Shown here piece after piece: positions 7,167-11,412 of a stretch of 11,412 nt of DNA; position 1 is the stretch's first letter; every line of letters begins with the position of its first letter. A program made the translations under genes and the position numbers. Source of the stretch: GCA-2770975 sp050248915 (lineage in GTDB: Bacteria > Cyanobacteriota > Sericytochromatia > UBA7694); NCBI GenBank assembly GCA_050248915.1, contig JBFWRL010000171.1, forward strand, positions 1 through 11,412, written 5' to 3'. The notes under the pieces are model-generated. The model saw only the letters and a program-made list of their open reading frames with translations, was not told where the DNA came from and did no database searches.

Positions 7167-7628
7167 ATGCATCAGCTCAAAATGAGACCCTCGCTGGCAA
7201 TGGCCGTGTTGCTCTGTCTTGGGTTTGCCCACCCTGTTCAGGCCGAAACACAGCCTCAGAAATTGCAGGCGGAAAAATTGGCGCAGCAACTCAGTGAGCA
7301 CTATGCCAGCAAAAATCTTGCCAAACTGGATGTTGCTTCCTCTGCTTTAAATGCAATTGAAGTGGTCTATGAACACTCTTTGGGGGGACGCCCGATAGAG
7401 CGTCTTCAGTTTAAAAATTTTGCCGAATTGGAAACATGGCTGCAAAAAAAAGAAATCGACAGCTTGCCGGGGCGCAAAAGTGAAGCCCTGAAACACTGCC
7501 AGAAAGGCATGTGCCAATACGCGATTGCTGGCCTGCTGCACAATCAGCTCTATTTAAAAGGGGTTTCGTATGTTTACCTCAACGGCAAACCGGTGGTGAA
7601 GGCGCTTTATTTGCTTGATGGGGATTAG
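7167..7628 (+). CDS. Small exported protein of unknown function
   Basis: This 153-residue protein begins with a typical Sec signal peptide: basic start (MHQLKMR), hydrophobic core AMAVLLCLGF (11-20) and likely cleavage after PVQA (26). The mature part is about 127 residues, with a helical beginning (KLAQQLSEHYASKNLAKL) and a beta-like end (VSYVYLNGKPVVKALYLL). Two cysteines, Cys111 and Cys116 (CQKGMC), could form a periplasmic disulfide. No family is recognised. The ATG at 7167 is chosen for AAGGA (7156-7160) 6 nt upstream; an in-frame ATG at 7182 is an alternative. The frame stays open far upstream, but that part is antisense to the desaturase and not coding. It is the only complete rightward gene in the window. 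Confidence 0.82.
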   Translation: MHQLKMRPSLAMAVLLCLGFAHPVQAETQPQKLQAEKLAQQLSEHYASKNLAKLDVASSALNAIEVVYEHSLGGRPIERLQFKNFAELETWLQKKEIDSLPGRKSEALKHCQKGMCQYAIAGLLHNQLYLKGVSYVYLNGKPVVKALYLLDGD

Positions 7629-7687
7629 GTTTGTGGGGGGTGGGCGGTTCCAGTGGGTGCAAGCCCCTGACGTTCGGGCCGTTCGCT

Positions 7688-7704
7688 GCGCACGTCCTGT
7701 GCGC
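7688..7704. repeat. Short perfect inverted repeat
   Basis: GCGCAC-GTCCT-GTGCGC is a perfect 6-bp stem with a 5-nt loop. It is GC-rich but has no following T-run, so it is not a standard terminator. It resembles a REP-type palindrome; whether it recurs in the genome cannot be seen here. Confidence 0.5.
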
Positions 7705-7718
7705 GCTCACTTTCAGTC

Positions 7719-7751
7719 ACCCCGCCTTTTGCCCTCCTGGCACGGCGGGGT
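7719..7751. repeat. GC-rich inverted repeat
   Basis: ACCCCGCC (7719-7726) pairs perfectly with GGCGGGGT (7744-7751), an 8-bp stem. Inside, GCC (7731-7733) can pair with GGC (7739-7741) around CTCCT. The structure should be stable on either strand. No T-tract follows. Confidence 0.55.
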
Positions 7752-7927
7752 TCCTAATGCCCTCTCTTTTCAGGGGATTGACCCACACGGTAGAAACGCT
7801 CAGGGAATGCCGTGAACAAAACCGAATCCTGAAAGGACATCCATCTATCAAAAGACCTGTTCTACTTGGGTTCCTGAGTGAAGTCGAAGGGCAATTTTTA
7901 GAGTTCCCTGCTCTTTATGGGTAAAGG

Positions 7928-8101
7928 TCAGAGTTTTAAAAAACCCTCAGCCGTCCAGTAATGCTGATCTGTTTTGCATGCTAAAGGACTCATCCAGGTA
8001 TGATACTTATACAATGTATCCATCGTTAAAGAACCATGGACGTACCAGACATTGAAAAAAAAGTCAGCATGCCTGCGGGCAAAATTTTGAATCAATTCCA
8101 T
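7928..8101 (-). CDS. Small hypothetical protein (57 aa), downstream of the insertion sequence
   Basis: ATG at 8101 to TGA at 7928-7930 gives 57 residues. The composition is protein-like and rich in aromatics (HADFFFNVWYVHG, then YKYHTWMSPL and DQHYWTAEGF). GGGAG (8113-8109) lies 7 nt upstream, a good ribosome binding site. There is no signal peptide or family I recognise. It has the same direction as the toxin and immunity genes. Before the insertion sequence arrived it would have begun 23 nt after the stop of the preceding small ORF, so it was probably the last gene of that operon. The element now separates it from the operon promoter. Confidence 0.5.
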   Translation of the reverse strand: MELIQNFARRHADFFFNVWYVHGSLTMDTLYKYHTWMSPLACKTDQHYWTAEGFLKL

Positions 8102-8142
8102 TTAACATCTCCCAGAGCAAATACTTACACCAATAGTTCTTT

Positions 8143-8162
8143 AGACCTGCTGCAATGGGTTA
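8143..8162 (+). repeat. Left terminal inverted repeat of the insertion sequence
   Basis: AGACCTGCTGCAATGGGTTA matches the reverse complement of 9079-9098 at 19 of 20 positions (G against A at position 16). Positions 8160-8162 are also the TAA stop of the transposase. Confidence 0.9.
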
Positions 8163-9058
8163 GCGTTCGAGATAGAAGTTCCATAATCCAGCACATACCT
8201 CGATAATATCATTGTATAGGTCAATATCTTTCATTCGCATTCTGTTAACAAGTATTCGATATCGTTTCAACCCGCACAAACTGTGCTCAACTGTAACTCT
8301 TTCTCTCGCTTTCTGTCGATTTTTTGCCTTTTCTGGTTCACTCAGACCTCCGTTTCGAGGCTTTTTCTGAGGAATGCTCAAATTTTTACAGGGATAATCT
8401 TTTGAGAAGCCCACATAACCCAGATCTAGCAACACATTATGGTTCTTGAACCAATGTTTATGAGTCGGAAAGTCTTCTTTCAGCATCCTGAAATCATGCG
8501 TGCTCCCAACCCAACAATTGCTCACGAAGTGGATCCTCTTTTTCGTATCCGAGATGACCGTTGTTTTAATGGTGTGAGCTTTTTTTTACCGCTGTAGTGC
8601 TGCATTTGAGCAACTTTATCCTGCGGACGCTCAATCGCCTGTTCGGTCCCGTCGATGAGCAGCGTTTCTGTATCCTTAAAATGCTCTTGAAACGCTTTGA
8701 CTGTCTTAAATTCTCTGATGGGTGCATGGCCCGTTTCACGAAAAACTTCTTTCAGCACTCGAATACCCACTTCTTGGTTTCGCTTTGCCGTCGTTCCATC
8801 CATGCCCAAAACCACCCCCAGCACGTCGTAAGTGAGGCCGGATTTGAGGCTAAACAGGGTCAATAGCAGTAATTCCTCGCTGTTTTGAACCGTGCTGGTC
8901 ATCGGGCTACGTGCTCGTTTTTCTTCGATGTTTTCGTGAAAAATCTCCTGGTACTTTTTCTCGAAAAGAGGCATTAATTCGGTAAATTTTTTCTCATCAA
9001 GCCCCAAAGAGGCTCGCCACTGGTGGTCTGTCTTGAAATCGCTTATACTTAACTTCAT
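8160..9058 (-). CDS. IS5-like DDE transposase, full-length product by -1 frameshift
   Basis: The first frame (9058-8522, 178 aa) and second frame (to the TAA at 8160-8162) join at the A-run at 8580-8587. A -1 slip after codon 160 gives a 299-residue protein, normal for this family. An N-terminal helix-turn-helix region (ELLLLTLFSLKSGLTYDVLG, 61-80) precedes an RNase H-like DDE domain. Catalytic candidates are Asp136 (LLIDGTEQ), Asp189 (VGSTHDFRML) and Glu258 (RVTVEHSLCGLKRYR), with the family's LDLGYVGF in between. The first frame alone ends in a basic tail and lacks the second Asp and Glu. The second frame can also start at GTG 8525, overlapping the first frame's TGA as GTGA. A plain one-base deletion that broke the gene is the alternative. 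Confidence 0.85.
8579..8587 (-). promoter_or_regulatory. -1 frameshift slippery site in the transposase
   Basis: The minus strand has eight A then G. In the first frame the codons are AAA-AAA-AAG, so the heptamer A-AAA-AAG (8585-8579) sits in exactly the phase needed for -1 slippage. Slipping yields the frame that holds the remaining transposase domain. GCTCAC (8579-8574) can pair with GTGAGC (8525-8520) to close a loop of about 48 nt; this may stimulate slippage, but it starts closer to the heptamer than usual. Confidence 0.72.
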
Positions 9059-9077
9059 AAGCCCTATTTTACAGGAT

Positions 9078-9272
9078 TTAACTCATTGCAGCAGGTCTAT
9101 TCAGCAAATATGTGTCAGGTGTTTGGGGGTCATCAGACATAAGTTTCCCAACGAAGCGTTTGTCTGGCCAAATATCTTCCCAAGCACGTCCTTTTTCAAT
9201 CAGGCTCAGGGTGGCCAAATTGCGATCCCCGCAATAACAAGGCCAATAGACTTTGACTTGGTTTTGTGTCAT
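9078..9272 (-). pseudogene. Small ORF whose 3' end is replaced by the insertion sequence
   Basis: ATG at 9272 encodes 58 native residues (including VKVYWPCYCGDRNLATLSL and WEDIWPDKRF) and then RPAAMS from the insertion sequence's inverted repeat, ending at 9078-9080. Removing the element with one TA copy gives instead KELLV and a stop, 63 aa in all, so only the tail has changed and the product may still work. The same frame is open and protein-like further upstream (NGWHTPGEFSRAKF, back to about 9386) without a standard start codon. The native gene may therefore have been longer and is frameshifted or truncated. The ATG overlaps the stop of a 24-codon mini-ORF (9343-9269), whose own ATG overlaps the immunity gene stop. 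Function is unknown; a decayed second immunity gene is possible. Confidence 0.5.
9079..9098 (-). repeat. Right terminal inverted repeat of the insertion sequence
   Basis: On the minus strand it reads AGACCTGCTGCAATGAGTTA, matching the left end at 19 of 20 positions. It supplies the new last codons and TAA stop (9080-9078) of the small ORF into which the element is inserted. Confidence 0.9.
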
Positions 9273-9339
9273 AAACTTAGCCCTGCTAAATTCACCTGGG
9301 GTGTGCCACCCGTTTGAAAGATTGAACCAGTTAGCATTT

Positions 9340-9945
9340 TCATTGAGCTGATTGCAACAATGTTTCCCAATGTTTTTTCAAAAACCGGCTTTCATCGCCT
9401 GTGTACCCCAAGCTTTTGTAAAAACCGATATAATCATTCACCTCTTGTTTTAAGAGCAAGGCGCTTCTTGATTTCTCCATCATTGAAGAGTAAATGGCCC
9501 CGTTCACCAATTGTAGATACAACCCATCTAAATCGGGATAATCGCTGTCAAAATAGATATCACCTAACCAGCAAATCACTTTGCAGTCACCGTTCTGATC
9601 CACTTGGGTTGTGTCCAGAATATGCATAAATTCGGGGGCTTCATGATCTACCAAAATACTATCCTGGGGCAATGGGAAATTGGAATCTGTCCGATAAATA
9701 AGTGTATTAAATATGATGCCTGAATACCTAGCATCTAATTCTCCATTATCTAATAGAATAACTCCATTAATGGGAGTCAATGTATTCAGAGTGATATACT
9801 CTAGAAAATACCTGTATGTGGGTGGAAAAGTGACTCCTAACAATGTTTCTGCCTCTACAATAGCTTCAACCGGACATTTTTTCTCTCCAATACCCAAGAT
9901 TTTTCGTTCCAGTTCAAACGCTTTTAAAAGGCCTTCAATACTCAT
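9340..9945 (-). CDS. SUKH (SMI1/KNR4) family immunity protein
   Basis: This 201-residue cytoplasmic protein carries the SMI1/KNR4 (SUKH) fold: AIVEAETLLGVTFPPTYRYFLEYI-type helix-loop-helix (about 28-51, with the LG..FP..Y..FL pattern), then NGVILLDNGEL (60-70) and ILDTTQVDQNGDCKVICWLG (109-128). SUKH proteins commonly protect cells from polymorphic nuclease toxins, including the HNH/EndoVII superfamily, by binding the toxin's C-terminal domain. Its place 8 bp downstream of an LHH nuclease toxin gene, on the same strand, makes it the cognate antidote with good probability. AGGG lies about 6 nt before the ATG. Base composition is more AT-rich than in the chemosensory genes, as often seen for exchanged immunity genes. 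The stop overlaps an ATG (ATGA). Confidence 0.88.
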   Translation of the reverse strand: MSIEGLLKAFELERKILGIGEKKCPVEAIVEAETLLGVTFPPTYRYFLEYITLNTLTPINGVILLDNGELDARYSGIIFNTLIYRTDSNFPLPQDSILVDHEAPEFMHILDTTQVDQNGDCKVICWLGDIYFDSDYPDLDGLYLQLVNGAIYSSMMEKSRSALLLKQEVNDYIGFYKSLGYTGDESRFLKKHWETLLQSAQ

Positions 9946-9953
9946 GGTTTACC

Positions 9954-11412
9954 CTATGGCTCTCTGCATATTGTAGAATCATTACCATATTTAAGTTGGT
10001 ATCCCCTGGTTTGCCAATAGGCCTTTCTTAAATCGTTAAATGTATCTCTGTCTATTCTACTTGGTCTTTCTGGATGGCTCACACGTGTATGAATGTCTTT
10101 TGACATTTCTGCTATGGGTCCATTGGGATTTTGCTCAAAATGATGTAATTCAGTTAATTTTCCCGTATTGCTATTATCACAAGGATTATAACCATCTAGC
10201 ATCCAATCAAGATTGGTTCTGATATGCGGCAATTTTGTACCTGTTCTTTCACAATCAGCATCCAAGTCACCGATTTGGCCCTGGTCTTGAAACACCCGCA
10301 TGGGGTTTTGCTGACCCGCCACACTGTGTTCAAATTCTTTGCACTGCTCATTGGAGTAAGATATCGCAATATTCCCTGTTTTATCAATCACATCAATGCT
10401 GTCTGGAAAATCGGAATCGGGAGAGCAATCGCGAAAACAACCGGGTGGGGTGGGTCTCGCTGTTGGCGTTGAAGAGGGGGTGGGTGGGAAAACCAGTGTC
10501 GGACTCGGACTGGGGGTCGGTTCTTTACAATCCGTATCCGTTTTACTGTTGAGACCAGAGAGGTCCACAGCCAATTCAGCCAGTTTTTGGCTTGTTTGCA
10601 GCAACTGGGCCTTGGCTTGCTCGGCTTTGCGCACCAGATCAGAGGCTGTTTGTATCAAGCGGTTTAAGGCATTGGATTCATTGCGCAATCTTTCTTTTTC
10701 TGACTGATTCTTGTTTCTGACGGCTTCTGCAAATTGGCGATCAATTTCGGCTTTTTCATTGATTAAAGCCGTTTTATTGGCCAAAGCGACCGCCACTGCT
10801 CCGGTAGCAGCACCAATGGCAAGTTGGGTGGCTTGTTGGGCCGAGGGCAAACCCACATTCAATTGAAATAAGCGTTGAGCAATATTATAAACCAACGCAT
10901 TTTTGACAGAAAATTCCTGCGTACCGCCCGCCAGAGGAGGAGCCCCCGGTATAGAGGCCTGAATCCGTTCCAATTCGCGCATCAGGCGATCTACTTCGTT
11001 GCTGATCTGCGGCGGGCAATTGAGGTCTTTATCTGGCGGCAAAAGAGTGGGAATGGGGCTGGGTGTGGGTGTGCCCTGCGGTGTCGGCGTCGAAAAAGGG
11101 GTCGGTGTTGCTGTGGGTGTAGGCTGTGGGCCATCTTCAAGAAAAGGCACCTGCATCACAATCCGCATCGAAGTAGACAGCTGCCCTGTTGTGCCAATAT
11201 TGGCACAATAATACTGCACAGGGTCTGAATTGGGAATAACAATCCAATCACTGCCCTCTACGGGCCCGGACGTGGAGGCACCCGTACTCAAGGTGATGGT
11301 CTCTGCAAGGGGGTCCAATTTCAAACTTGGAGACGACATAAACGCTCTGGGGGTGGCCCCATACTGATATGCGCAGGTCGGGCTATCCGTTGAAGTCACA
11401 TAACGAAAGCCA
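9954..11412 (-). CDS. Polymorphic toxin with C-terminal LHH-type HNH/EndoVII nuclease (5' end outside the window)
   Basis: The frame is open to the right edge, so the N-terminus and export signal are missing. A GTG at 11399 is probably internal. Numbering from it (481 aa): residues 1-90 are polar and beta-like (YQYGAT, ending in MRIVMQVPFLEDG), perhaps pilin-like but not identifiable. Pro/Thr linkers lie at 91-122 and 293-319. The middle has an Ala-rich hydrophobic segment (about 192-209) and a long coiled coil (about 211-285). The C-terminal domain (about 390-475) has TELHHFEQNPNGPIAEMSKD, then HTRVSHP and FNDLRKAYWQTRGY, matching the LHH nuclease family (His419, His420 and further His). Such toxins are delivered to competitors and cleave nucleic acid. 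The SUKH immunity gene follows 8 bp downstream. The export route cannot be told. Confidence 0.85.
   Translation of the reverse strand, partial: GFRYVTSTDSPTCAYQYGATPRAFMSSPSLKLDPLAETITLSTGASTSGPVEGSDWIVIPNSDPVQYYCANIGTTGQLSTSMRIVMQVPFLEDGPQPTPTATPTPFSTPTPQGTPTPSPIPTLLPPDKDLNCPPQISNEVDRLMRELERIQASIPGAPPLAGGTQEFSVKNALVYNIAQRLFQLNVGLPSAQQATQLAIGAATGAVAVALANKTALINEKAEIDRQFAEAVRNKNQSEKERLRNESNALNRLIQTASDLVRKAEQAKAQLLQTSQKLAELAVDLSGLNSKTDTDCKEPTPSPSPTLVFPPTPSSTPTARPTPPGCFRDCSPDSDFPDSIDVIDKTGNIAISYSNEQCKEFEHSVAGQQNPMRVFQDQGQIGDLDADCERTGTKLPHIRTNLDWMLDGYNPCDNSNTGKLTELHHFEQNPNGPIAEMSKDIHTRVSHPERPSRIDRDTFNDLRKAYWQTRGYQLKYGNDSTICREP
10440..10522 (-). repeat. Pro/Thr/Ser linker repeat in the toxin gene (C-terminal side)
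   Basis: This low-complexity DNA encodes PTPSPSP...PPTPSSTPTARPTPP, an extended flexible linker that separates the coiled-coil region from the nuclease domain. It resembles a spacer in modular surface or secreted proteins. Cysteines follow on its C-terminal side (CFRDC). Confidence 0.75.
11030..11130 (-). repeat. Pro/Thr linker repeat in the toxin gene (N-terminal side)
   Basis: Tandem GGTGTGGGTGT-like DNA encodes PQPTPTATPTP...TPTPQGTPTPSP. This second extended linker separates the N-terminal beta-like region from the Ala-rich and coiled-coil part. Such short repeats are prone to length change by replication slippage and recombination. Confidence 0.75.

Larger units (their letters stand above)
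7629..7927. other. GC-rich stretch with hairpins and no convincing gene
   Basis: This stretch between the exported-protein gene and the small leftward ORF contains two clear inverted repeats, listed separately. CGTTCG occurs twice close together near 7670-7685. Around 7876-7892 there is CCTGAGTGAAGTCGAAGG, which resembles a short motif I have met between genes in unrelated bacteria; that recollection is weak. Open frames exist on both strands but have no ribosome binding site, signal or recognised family. It may be a copy of a dispersed repeat. No T-tract terminator for the upstream gene is evident. Confidence 0.5.
8143..9098 (-). mobile_element. Complete IS5-like insertion sequence with DDE_Tnp_4-type transposase
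   Basis: The element is about 956 bp and bounded by 20-bp terminal inverted repeats with one mismatch. A TA dinucleotide flanks or forms the tip at each end (8142-8143 and 9098-9099), consistent with TA target duplication. It carries one transposase in two frames joined by a probable -1 frameshift. The stop codon of the transposase lies inside the left repeat. Both ends and the catalytic residues look intact, so the copy could be active. It lies in the same direction as the surrounding toxin-immunity genes. Family placement rests on the transposase; the group is not resolved. Confidence 0.88.

Noticed and set aside
7631..7924. A 97-residue plus-strand frame in the GC-rich intergenic stretch
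   Set aside because: No ribosome binding site or family; it runs through inverted repeats and the CCTGAGTGAAGTCGAAGG motif, so its protein-like look is probably accidental. Not fully excluded.
9033..9317. A 94-residue plus-strand frame across the right end of the insertion sequence
   Set aside because: It crosses the element's boundary and is antisense to the transposase start and the interrupted small ORF.
11030..11130. Short GGTGTGGGTGT-like repeats considered as a CRISPR or tandem regulatory array
   Set aside because: They are in-frame Pro/Thr codons of the toxin linker, with no spacer-repeat regularity.

Overview
The window looks like a bacterial chromosome segment in two parts. Positions 1 to about 7630 are moderately GC-rich, housekeeping-like and densely packed. 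Positions from about 7630 to the right edge are visibly more AT-rich and accessory: a polymorphic toxin, its immunity gene, an insertion sequence and small orphan genes. CheA and CheR, a signal-peptide protein and a desaturase of the Kua/CarF/FAD4 family point to a motile or surface-sensing, probably Gram-negative, oxygen-using bacterium. I cannot name the lineage from this sequence.

Left part. A plus-strand fragment (2-106) ends tail-to-tail against cheA. Five leftward genes then form what looks like one operon. Read 5' to 3' on the minus strand they are a two-CBS-domain protein (5643-5113), a TPR-like protein (5085-4345), cheR (4326-3511), an HDOD-domain protein (3514-2648, start overlapping the cheR stop as GTGA) and cheA (2589-103). 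CheA has two CheY-binding (P2) domains in tandem. No receptor, CheW, CheY or CheB is visible, so the pathway must be completed elsewhere. Upstream lies a second leftward pair: a Kua/CarF-type membrane desaturase (7022-6300), with all its histidine motifs, and a GNAT acetyltransferase (GTG start at 6291). A divergent promoter region (7023-7166) separates that pair from a small rightward exported protein (7167-7628).

Right part. After about 300 bp of GC-rich, hairpin-containing DNA with no convincing gene (7629-7927) comes a leftward toxin-immunity locus. The toxin (11412-9954, entering from beyond the right edge) has Pro/Thr linkers, a central Ala-rich and coiled-coil region, and a C-terminal LHH-type HNH/EndoVII nuclease. 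Eight bases later starts a SUKH (SMI1/KNR4) immunity gene (9945-9340). Two small ORFs follow in the same direction. A complete insertion sequence (about 8143-9098) sits in the end of the first one. It has 20-bp inverted repeats with one mismatch, a likely TA target duplication, and a DDE transposase split into two frames at an A8 run holding the slippery heptamer A-AAA-AAG. Removing the element on paper restores a continuous small ORF, followed 23 nt later by a 57-codon ORF with a good ribosome binding site. This gives the order before insertion: toxin, immunity gene, small ORF, small ORF.

No tRNA, rRNA or CRISPR array was seen.
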